DNA from: Hemileia vastatrix | Lineage: Eukaryota > Basidiomycota > Pucciniomycetes > Pucciniales > Zaghouaniaceae | DNA length: 64,000 nt | Assembly (NCBI GenBank): GCA_030280995.1 | Contig: JASXTE010000016.1 | Coordinates: forward strand, 26,683,501-26,747,500 | Direction of reading: 5' to 3' | In this document: positions 55,209 to 64,000 of the stretch, piece by piece | How the letters are laid out: each line of letters opens with the position of its first letter | How positions within the stretch are numbered: position 1 is the stretch's first letter | Translations under genes and position numbers: made by a program | Notes under the pieces: generated by a model | The model's input: only the letters and a program-made list of their open reading frames with translations | Databases searched by the model: none | Told to the model about the DNA's origin: nothing

Positions 55209-56063
55209 TCATTTAAAAATGTTGGGAAGTGGTTGGAAAGCTGTTGGAAGGCTGTTGGGAGTTCATTGTGAAACCAGATTTAAATTAATTGGACAAAGAT
55301 TTGGTAATCAGTTAGACCTAGGTTCAACCAAACTCAATCACAGGTTTCTTGGAGCTTGGTGATTACTTTGATTTTGATCTGAGCACAGATTGAGCAAAGC
55401 TTGAACATATCACTTAACATATCATAATATTCACTTTCCCATCTTGTGGAAAGCAAAATTTGATATTCGTTTTAAGAATATCTACATATATTTTCTTGCC
55501 AAGTTGGTAACAGAAGGTTAAACTGTAGTATCTCAATTATTACACTAGACTACATAGATATTTGATAAAACATACAATTCAAATCAATTTTAATATTATT
55601 GAGATCACCATAAGTGTCTGTCCAAAGACTTACAAAAAGTATGTTAGTATCAAGACATCGTTCTAGGTAGTAGTTTCAATTTGGATTTTTAACTGACATC
55701 TAAAGCATTTTACTATTAGACAGAAACATAAATAAGTGTAATAAGAGTGAAATTATTCTATTTTGTGATTATAATGTAACAATAAAGCACATTTTTATTG
55801 AGAAAATTTTTCTTCCTCCACAAACCAAAATTTACTCTATAGGCTCAAGATTTATTTTTAAGCCATATTATTCATTTCAGTTATCATTGATTTACTTCCA
55901 ATATTTTTTAAAAAGATAATAATAATACATGTGAAAGAATTATGAGCTTAGCATAGCATATACTAAAAAGTTATTTTGTCGTTTTATTAAAAACTGATTA
56001 TTCATTTTTTGCTTCAATTCATCTTTTAACAACCACTATCTTCAGATACTATTCTTACTTAAT
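55209..56063. other. Subterminal region and leader, no gene
   Basis: 55220-55262 has short repeats of GTTGGAAAGCT/GTTGGAAGGCT type, possible transposase-binding repeats. The remainder is AT-rich without a notable frame. It should hold the promoter of the SNF2 gene. Confidence 0.4.
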
Positions 56064-58492
56064 ATGTCAAGTCTCAGATGTGTTGGACAGTTCTCAATAA
56101 CAATCTATCAAATTTATATGAATGTAATTTCAAGATTTCAAAACTCACTGACCCCCACGATTTTACAGCGAGGCCATTCGAATGTTCATATTTTTGGACT
56201 ATTTGAAGAAAGAAAACCAACCCTTGTTGGTAATCTTTCTCAAGTGAAGAGTCAGCACATTGGACCACTATTGGGTGACATTGGCTCTGGATCTCACCAT
56301 TTAAACCAAAGAAGTGCCTTGAATCCTATGAAGCCTTTCTATTTTCATACTTACTTGGTTCCAGTTTTTGGTAATCAGTATCAACTTTGGGGATGCCTCT
56401 TTTCTTCAAGTACACTAATCAGTCTTGCTAAAGAAGCATTTTCTTCTGCACAAATCGATTTATGTCCAATCCTGAACTATGACTCCACTATCTTTTTTAA
56501 TATCCCGCATGTAATTTTTGAAGGCTCTTTCCAAATATCTCAGAGTACTCAAGATTGGAAAGCTGATCAACTTATCCGAGAAATCAAAAAAGTTCTCAAA
56601 ACACATCAACTTCAAGCAATAAATTTTATGATTGACAATGAACGAATGTTAAAAGAAAAGTTGGATATCATGTGGAGGCACCAGGACAACCATTGGCTTA
56701 GAACTGGATTCAATGACTATAAAGATCAGTTTCCTAACAATCAATTAACGCCTGAAGGAAACGGGTCAATACTTGCTGATGATATGGGTTTGGGAAAGAC
56801 ACTTTCAACTCTTTCTCTTATAAGTGCAACTCAAGGTGAAGCAAGACAATTCCAGGTATCAGAAAATCAAGAAGGTATTAATCGGAGTTCAGCCACACTG
56901 ATTATATGCCCCCTGGCAACACTATCGAATTGGATCAATGAAATTAGTGTGCACTTTGAAGATAATGCGCTTCCTTTCAAGGTTCTTTATGGGAAGGATT
57001 GTCAAAATACTAATGTCAATGAGCTACAGGACACTGCTATTGTTTTAACAACCTATGAAATAGCTAGCCCAACGATGTCAAAAAATCAAAGCCAAAAAAA
57101 GATACCGGTGACTCAAATGCTCTTTTGGTATAGAGTTGTTTTAGATGAAGCTCATTTAGTGCCCATTTCTATATCTAAAACTTAGAACTTAATTTTTATA
57201 ATCAATTTTTATAAATATTCTTTTAGTTACATTAAAAATCCTTACTTGCAGAGGGCTCAAACAATATTTGACTTGGAATCCCAACACCGACTATGCTTGA
57301 CTGGAACTCCACTTCAGAACAGGCCCACTGACCTTCAAAGTCTCATATTTTTTCTTAGAATCGAAAAGTGGCAAGAAGACTGGTTATGGAAGAATTTCCT
57401 TTTTCCAGGTTTGCAAAAAGGAAGGGCTAATTCTATTAAATCACTCAATCACTTAATGAAAGTCATAAGCCTACGTAGAACAAAGGATGCAATTTTGTCT
57501 CTTCCAAAAAAGATTCAAAGGGGGATATCGGTTCAATTAGCAGATCCATGGAGGTCTAAACTTGATGTGCTTCAAGAAGGATTCACTGAGCGATATGGGC
57601 CCTCCAGAAGCACTGACTTCCCTTGGGACTCATCTGAGTTTCTAAGAGAGCTGATGATTTTAAGAAAATTCTGCAACCATCCAATCTACGAAAACCTGGA
57701 TGAAACTCCAACTTTTGATTTCACCTGGCAGCATTCTGCAAAGATTTGTCATCTTATAGGCCACTTAAAAAACTTTTTGTCTGGTGAAAGGGGTATAAAT
57801 TTTCCAAAAGCTGTTATATTCTCCAACTTTGCAGACTTTTTGCAGATGTAAGTGATTCTATAATGAATTGTTTTACAAAATTGTGTTGGCTTATTAAAAA
57901 CAATTTTCTAATATTTCAAAATAGAATAAAAATGGCTTTAGATGACCACAATATTAGGTATACCCAGCTTACGGGTGAACTCAGCAGGACAAAGCGAGAC
58001 AAAAATATGCATGAATTCCATTTTAATAAAAATTGCCAAGTTTTGGTTGGAACGATTCAGGCTGCAGGAGTGGGTATAGATCTCAGGTGTGCTCAAAATG
58101 TATATATAATGGTGAGCTCAATGTCTTTTATTTCATATTAAGAACAAAAATATTAAATTTTTTATATGTTCAATGTTGAAATAGGAGCCAAATTGGAATC
58201 CAGCAGTTGAGCAACAGGCTGTTGATCGGCTGTATAGAATGGGGCAGCAAAATGAAGTAAATGTTTTGAATTATTTTGTACAAGGAAGTATAGAATTCAG
58301 CATGTATAAGATTCAAAGGAAAAAAATGGAGCTAACAATGTAAGCCAAATTTCATTTCTATAAATTTTAATGATAATAGTAATCATTAAAATTATGTTTT
58401 TGTTTTCAAGGCTAAGTGTCCCAAACAGTGGAAATGAGGAGTATGAGTGTGAAAACCTATCATTAAGGGAGTTTGTCAATCACTCACATTAG
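56064..58492 (+). CDS. SNF2-family helicase-like ATPase, five exons
   Basis: Predicted SNF2/Rad5-HLTF-type DNA translocase. Exons: 56064-57154, 57227-57847, 57925-58111, 58185-58339, 58411-58492. Exon 1 has HQLQAINFMIDNE, Walker A ADDMGLGKT (about residues 237-245) and DEAH at its end. Exon 2 opens YIKNPYLQRAQ, then CLTGTPLQN and HLMKVISLRRTKD. Exon 3 has YTQLTGELSRTKRD and VGTIQAAGVGIDL; exon 4 has the motif VI QQAVDRLYRMGQ. All introns except the first have GT and AG ends; intron 1 has TTTAGT where GTAAGT is expected (paralogue at 330). Apart from that the frame is intact. No RING finger is seen between the helicase halves, unlike Rad5/HLTF. Its 3' end overlaps the convergent gene by 17 bp. 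Confidence 0.85.
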
Positions 58493-59596
58493 AGGAAGAA
58501 AGAATTTCAAGGAGAGCAGGTAAATTTATGGGATTTTGAGGATTTAAAAGTCTGAGTTGTTGAGGATTTAGAGATGCAAGATATAAGGGAGAATAACAGT
58601 CATTCGGCAAACCCCGGGGGACATGAGTAGGATTAAGGTTAGGGGATAATTTTGAAACCAAACTGATTCTTTTGTACAAGGCCAAGTCCTTTAGCACACT
58701 TCCAGAGTAGGTTGAATTATCTCGAATATCAAAGTGTTGTTGGTCAAGATATTGTGCAACTTTAGAAAAATCTTCAGACCTCCATTGCATTAAGATACGT
58801 CTTAACGATCCATCATTATCAATTTCGGTGTCTGAACAACACTTGATGTTTGTGAAAAGGTTGTGATAAGTTTCGCAATGTGGAAGTTGTTTAAGAAGTT
58901 TAGTTCGGTTAACTGAATTCTAAGAATCTTTGTTATTTGAAATAAAGGTCATAAATAAAAACGGTTGAAAAAAAAGGGATTCTCATACTTTTTTTTTATT
59001 CTATATTTATGCTTTCTCACTTTGATTATTTCTTGAGAGCTATGAGAATCCTTCCCAAGTCTTAATCTATCAGCATGACCTAAAAACCAACGGTGAAGAA
59101 CTCCTATTTGATTTGAGAAGCTAATTTGAGTTGAGTCAATTGGATATGCAATCAAATTATTGTTTTTTAAGGCATTGTCCCAGTGTTTAATGAGAATATT
59201 TGCCAAGACCTGGTTCCATTTGTCAAACCAATCTAGGTTCCAAGCGAAAGTTGATCCTGGGAAACCACACATGCAAAGGTGCTCAATAAAAGATTCACGG
59301 AAAATTGGTGGAAACTTTTCCGAAACTGCTGAATTTGATTCTGGATGAGGTAGTTCAAAGGCAATGTTGCAAGAATTCATTTCGAATGATGAAAATCTGT
59401 CTAATTGCTCTTCAGTAGGGATTTGTTTCCATCCATTTGATTCTGGTGACATATCCAAAAGTGAACGACAAAAATTGTGTATAGATCTACAAAAGTGAGA
59501 ATTGAATGGAGGCAAAGTCTCATTAAAAATTCTATTAAGTGTTCTTGTGTTTGTGGGCAGGTTTCCATGAGGAAAGTAAGAGCTACTAGGGTTCAT
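58476..59596 (-). CDS. Unknown protein, two exons, transposon-associated
   Basis: Exon 1 from 59596 (MNPSSSYFPHGNLPTNTR) to about 59000 includes FIEHLCMCGFPGSTFAWNLD, WFDKWNQVLANILIKHWDNA, YPIDSTQISFSNQIGVLHRW and a basic end (EIIKVRKHKYRIKKK). Exon 2 (58919-58476) starts after TTAG and reads NSVNRTKLLKQLPHCETYH to EILSSSNVSD. The donor is probably the GTATGA near 58990; exact phase is unresolved, so a small frameshift is possible. No family recognised; no metal finger, signal peptide or membrane segment. It lies tail-to-tail with the SNF2 gene and upstream of Tnp2, so it may be a third transposon gene. Confidence 0.6.
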
Positions 59597-60671
59597 AAAT
59601 AATTAGGTTAAGAAAGTGTTCAATTAAATTAAACAAAGAGGAAGGATAAATTGTTGAGCTCCAAAACTTTATGATCAAAGTTGATTTAAGGAGAAATATC
59701 ACAAAAATTAAGAATAAGAAATATTTCAACTTTATGGAATTATAATATGCATAAATTATACTTTTATATGCAACTTGAACTCAAAAGGAATGGTATAAAA
59801 TAAAGAGAATGATTATGTGATAAAAGCAGACTCATTTAAGCAACGGATTTTTTTTCTTTTCAAAAAATTCTTCCACAAAAATAATTTGTTAAATGTGAGG
59901 CTATGTTCATTTTTTGATTACCAAAAAATTATTTTTGGTCCAATATGATAGTAATACATATTCTATTGAGTAATTTTTTTCAACCTGAATAAATAGACTA
60001 GAGTGTCACTTCATCACATTTATGTATGAAAAGTTATACAAGGTTTCAGCTTTTATGTAATTCTTTAAGGTTTACACTTTTGTAGCATCTATTACTTGAG
60101 TATTTTTGATTTTTTCTTTATAGAAAATTCTACCTAGTACAGACCAATTTTCAAAGTGAAAGAAATATGTTTGTGATTGTTTTTTACAAAATATTAACCT
60201 TATTTTTGGGTTTAACTTTGATTTTTGGGGGTAATTTTTTAAATAATTATGTTAAAAATATGGATTACTTTTCTTATAGTCCATAACTAAGAATTTTTAT
60301 CAAAATCAAATAATTATAGGGTAGTTAGATATAACTCAGAAGGCATTTGATAGAAAAATAATTAAGATGCTTGTGCGTACAACAGAATTTTTTCTATGAT
60401 AGAAAATATTCTGATAAACATGCATGCATTGTTGTACAAATCCAGAGAGTATACAGAATACAAATAAAGTAGACTGCATAACTTTTAATTAATATATAAT
60501 TTATCTGATTAAAAATTAAACATTTAAACTTAAAAAATTTCAACACATATTCCATCATATTCTTTTGATAAAAAAATGTAGCTTATATTAGCTAGTGCCT
60601 TTCAAAAAAAGGAATACCTTCAATCGGTAACTTCGAATAGCTAACTTATTCCTACAATCATCACAATTACA
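59597..60671. other. AT-rich spacer, no gene seen
   Basis: Divergent intergenic region between the unknown minus-strand gene and the Tnp2 gene. Very AT-rich, no long frame, no repeat recognised. Promoters for both genes are expected here. Confidence 0.5.
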
Positions 60672-63078
60672 ATGCCTCCATTTTTTCATGTATGTCAATT
60701 TCAAGATCTTGGATGTGTCAATAGAAAGTATCAAACTTCTTCTGGGTCCTTTGAAGTTGGTATGGCTTTCAAAAGCTCTAATTCTTATGCAAAACATCAA
60801 GAGGAAAGAAATAGGAAGGCCCAGATGGTTATTTCTTCCAACAATCCACTTAACATTGGAAGTTCCCGCTCCACAGAAACAGTAAGCTGTATATCTATAG
60901 TTCAATGTGAGAATTAAAGTCTTTATGATGTTTCAATGATTTATTACATAGGGGCAGTTGCTATTGGGGGCAGAAGTATCTTCAACAGTCTCTAGAAACT
61001 CAAATCTTGGGGAACGGTATAGCCAAATAATTATGTGGCAGGCAGCAAAGCTTTCTCTGATTCATCATTTGAGCAAAGAAGGTTGTACTCAATTTTTGGA
61101 TGAAAAAATTAAGAAGCTCAAACTTCTAGGTGATAGTGGAATACTGGATTCTGATAGCATTGTCCGGCTGGTCCCACACTCGATAGATACAGTTTTTAGT
61201 CGATTAAAGCTCAATCAATCATTTTTCACTAAAACATGCTGTCCTAAATGCTTTGCTCTTTATGAGTATAACTCTGAATCTCAACCATCTATACTATGTT
61301 GCAATCAACCGTTTCTTTCATCATCAAAGCCCTATTTAAAAATGTTTGGAGCAGGACAAATTGCAGTTAAATGTGATGAAAGGCTGTATTTGATGGAGGA
61401 ACATCAAGAACATGTAAAATACTTATCTCTTAAAACATTTCATCACCATTCTTTTATCGACTGGCTTAAGGAAAAGATCAAAATGTTCAAATTTGAGCTT
61501 CTGATTGAGAAGAAAACCCCTGTGGCAGAATGTGTAGAGTGTGATTTGATGAAGGATGTTTGTGATGGTTGAATTTGGAAAAACTTTCCCATAACCACTC
61601 CAGCTCTGGATAGCAATGATGATGAATATACGATAACTTCAGGCAACTTAATGTTTACTTTATATGTCGACTGGTTTAGGCCTGGTGGCAACAGGATTGG
61701 AGGTCATCAGAAGTCTGTAGGCAATATTATGATGGTTTGTATGAACCTACCTCAAGAAGATAGATACAAAATGGAAAATCTTTTTTTGTATGCTATTATA
61801 CCTGGACCAACATAACCCACAAGTGAACAGCTTAATCACCTTCTAAAACCACTGGTTAATGATCTACAAACTCTATGGGATGGTATATTGATTGAAAAGA
61901 CACATCTTTATCCACGAGGCCGGAAATTAATAGTTGCATTGTTCTCTTTGATAGGTGACATTCCTGCAATACGAAAATTGGCTGGCTTTTCGAGTCACTC
62001 TGCAAAAATGTTCTGCTCTTTCTGTAATATCTCTAAAGATGAAATTAGTGAAAAGAATGTGGGAAATTTTTCATTACTGAATCATGAGGATCATATGTGC
62101 TGGGCAACAAAGTGGAAAAATTCTATGTCACATTGGGAGCGTGTATCAATTGTTCAAAATCATGGGGTACAATGGAGTGAGCTGAATAACCTTGAATATT
62201 GGCGTCCAACTGAATATTGCTCAATTGATGTTATGCATTCACATATTCTTGGCAACCTAAAAGATCACAGTCTAAGCTATTTTCAAATCCAAAATGCAGC
62301 AAAAGATCTAGAAAGAAAGCTGGAAAAGGATAAAAATTGGAATGTAAGAGAAGAAGATGATGATTTCTTTTCTGATACTTCACTGCACAAAAATTCGAAA
62401 AAACGTAGAAGTAGCTTAAGCACCATGAATAATGATGATGATGATACAGGACACACGAGACAGCACAAGCGGCAAAGACGTACGAGTTCAAGACAGTCAT
62501 CAAGTCATCATGGACTAGATAATGAAGGATTGGGAACAAATCAATCAAGAAGCCAGAGTAGGTCATCCAGCTCCAAATTTATTCCTCCATATAGCGATGT
62601 GGCCTCAATACAGTCTCACAGCAGTGACAGTAGGAATTCATTGTATAACTTAAGGCAAAGAAGCATTAGCATATCACAGAGTGAAGGATCTCACTCATCA
62701 AATGAGACAGCTAGAGATGAAGAAAATAAAAGGAAAGGTAAGGAGAAAGAAAATGAAGGTAGTAGTAATCCACGAATCACAGCAGCAGAGCTACAGGTCT
62801 TCTTACAGATGATTGATCAAGTAAGAAGACCTTCCTGGCTAACACGAGTTCCAAAATCAGTAGGATCTAAAAAGGCAGGATCCCTCAAGGCAGCAGAATG
62901 GCACATGCTGTATACTCTCTACTTCCCTTTGTCACTTATACCCCTTTGGTTTGAAAAATTTAAAGAATCTGAATCTTCAGCTTCCTCAGCTGATAAACCA
63001 AGAGAATATTATCTTCTCAAGTCACTTGTAACATTATGCTCGATCACCAATTTTTTGACATTAAAAAATATACAGACT

Positions 63079-63965
63079 CACCACGCAATATGGGGGGCGG
63101 ACTTGCTAGCAAGTCCGCAACCTTGAACCCTAATTCATATATTTTTGAGCACACATTGAGGAAGTGATGAAACCATCATGAAGAAGTATTGAATTTACTT
63201 TGAACACACCTTGAAGCTCATGTGAACACAAATGGGGCTACAAGGGCTGGAAAGGCTGGAGAGAGGGGTGAGGAAGGGTGTATGGGGTAGCGAAAAGGTT
63301 GGGAAAGAGTTGGAAGGGAAGATTAAGGGTTCCGAGGCATTTTAAATGAAGAAAAGGGTCTGGGAGAGGTTGAGAGGGGTGAAATGGGGATCAAAAGAGG
63401 ATGGCATACAATGGGGCTGGGAGGATAGCAAAAGGCATGGGAAGGGAAGACAAGCATGTGTTGGTAGAATTGAAAGGGATGGAGATTGGTGCAAACAGAG
63501 TGTGAAAATAGGAGGATGAACTCTGTTCTTCGGGCGAAGAACAGAGTTCACTTCCATAAAATATTAGCTGAAACATAGTTTTCAATTCTGTAAAAACAGT
63601 TGTAAGTAATAGAAAAAGTCACTGATTTTTTTTATATGTAATCTGAAATTTTTTAATAAAATTATTGTATTTAAGAATTGCAATATTGTCAATCAATTTT
63701 TATTGATCAAATTAATTTAATAAAGTATTATTTTAATAAGCTGTTTCAAAAAATACTTTGCATTGAGTAGACTCATGGAATGATTTTTTCTGGCTTCCAT
63801 TCAGTTATCCTCACACTTTCACTATGTTTTCAATATAGATCCATTGTTATTTGTGTGATAGTTCAAGTGAAAGTTCAGTATTACTTCAGTCTGAGATCCA
63901 TCTGATTTCCATCTGACTTCAAGTTGCGGACTTGCTAGCAAGTCCTCCCCCTATATTGCGTGGTG
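63079..63965. mobile_element. Non-autonomous CACTA-like element, 887 bp, TSD ACT
   Basis: Left end CACCACGCAATATGGGGGG, right end complement of CCCCCTATATTGCGTGGTG, each followed by the palindrome GGACTTGCTAGCAAGTCC; TIR identity extends over about 45 bp. ACT flanks both sides (63076-63078, 63966-63968) and removal restores the Tnp2 frame (QT-NELKDL). Inside is the 340-bp repeat shared with 17632-17971. No transposase is encoded. Confidence 0.9.
63231..63569. repeat. 340-bp dispersed repeat, second copy
   Basis: Aligns along its length with 17632-17971. The terminal hairpin GAACTCTGTTCTTCG (63518-63532) pairs with CGAAGAACAGAGTTC (63535-63549) around two Gs; relative to the other copy a stem pair changed on both sides. 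Confidence 0.7.
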
Positions 63966-64000
63966 ACTAATGAGCTTAAAGATCTAGATCAATTTCTGTT

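Larger units (their letters stand above)
55169..64000 (+). mobile_element. CACTA-like transposon with SNF2 and Tnp2 genes (copy 2, leaves window)
   Basis: Begins with CACCACAGAAAATTT, a run of G, and the palindrome GGGGTATTGCTAGCAATACCCC (55187-55208). This has the same design as the copy 1 end (CACCAC, A/T box, G run, palindrome centred on TTGCTAGCAA) but a different arm sequence. Within it: SNF2 gene (56064), an unknown convergent gene (58476-59596, minus) and a Tnp2 transposase gene (60672 onward). The other end is beyond 64000, so the assignment of all three genes to one element is inference from order and from copy 1. Confidence 0.55.
60672..64000 (+). pseudogene. Tnp2-family (CACTA) transposase, interrupted and partial
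   Basis: Exon 1 (60672-60881, 70 codons) has CQFQDLGCVNRKYQTSSG and SSNSYAKHQEERN. A 70-bp phase-0 intron (GTAAGC ... ACATAG, 60882-60951) leads to exon 2. Features: CCPKCFALYEY/CC-QPF Cys region, LYVDWFRPGGN, AIIPGPT-PTSEQLNHLLKPL, GDIPAIRKLAGFSSHSA, CSFCNIS, EYWRPTEYCSIDVMHSHILG, all hallmarks of basidiomycete Tnp2 transposases, then a long Ser/Arg/Asp-rich insert (62340-62780). TGA at 61570 and TAA at 61813 break it. An 887-bp element at 63079-63965 interrupts the 3' part; after it the frame resumes NELKDLDQFL and leaves the window. Confidence 0.85.

Noticed and set aside
60588..60905. Minus-strand frame with WRHCNCDDCRNK
   Set aside because: The plus strand gives an exon with a phase-0 intron leading directly into the Tnp2 frame; the Cys pattern on the other strand is probably coincidental.
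62340..62780. Ser/Arg-rich stretch in Tnp2 as a separate nuclear protein
   Set aside because: It is continuous in frame with Tnp2 motifs on both sides and is best seen as a low-complexity insert.

Overview
The window is an AT-rich block of fungal nuclear DNA made almost wholly of transposable elements inserted into one another. Short spliceosomal introns, Ty3 elements, a PIF/Harbinger element and a basidiomycete-type Tnp2 transposase suggest a basidiomycete with a TE-swollen genome, plausibly a rust fungus. The species cannot be read from the sequence. I see no clear single-copy host gene, rRNA, tRNA or CRISPR array.

Layout. 1-2329 (minus): one end of a large CACTA-like DNA transposon whose first gene is an SNF2-family ATPase; it runs off the left edge. 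2330-6914: 3' part and LTR of a Ty3 family I call family 1, holding a 217-bp CACTA-like MITE and a solo LTR in opposite orientation. 7040-20197: a decayed chromovirus (family 3, copy A) with a chromodomain, a 261-bp MITE in its reverse transcriptase and a 4.46-kb PIF/Harbinger element in its 3' LTR. From 20198: a second large Ty3 element (family 2), split by a complete 13.1-kb family 1 element (22285-35376) in gag, a solo family 2 LTR in gag (35416-36756), a complete family 3 chromovirus (40989-50064, TSD ATTTA) in integrase, and a solo family 3 LTR (53564-54740, minus, TSD ATTAG). 55169-64000: a second CACTA-like element, again TIR then SNF2 gene, followed by an unknown minus-strand gene and a Tnp2 transposase gene that is itself interrupted by an 887-bp non-autonomous element. 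Removing the insertions in the family 2 gag, the family 2 integrase and the Tnp2 gene rejoins the open frame across each junction, which supports the nesting order.

Main points. (1) The TIR-SNF2 arrangement occurs twice, with Tnp2 further inside one copy, so SNF2 looks like a standard component of this transposon family, and the small MITEs share its ends. (2) Families 1 and 2 carry, between integrase and 3' LTR, antisense reading frames for Cys-rich finger proteins; two family 1 copies differ there mainly by synonymous changes in the antisense frame. (3) Both families have a canonical -1 slippery heptamer two to three codons before the gag-protease stop, followed at similar distance by a hairpin whose stem covaries while its loop is conserved; RT lies in the -1 frame. 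(4) The family 1 3' region is full of repeated, covarying RNA-like hairpins.
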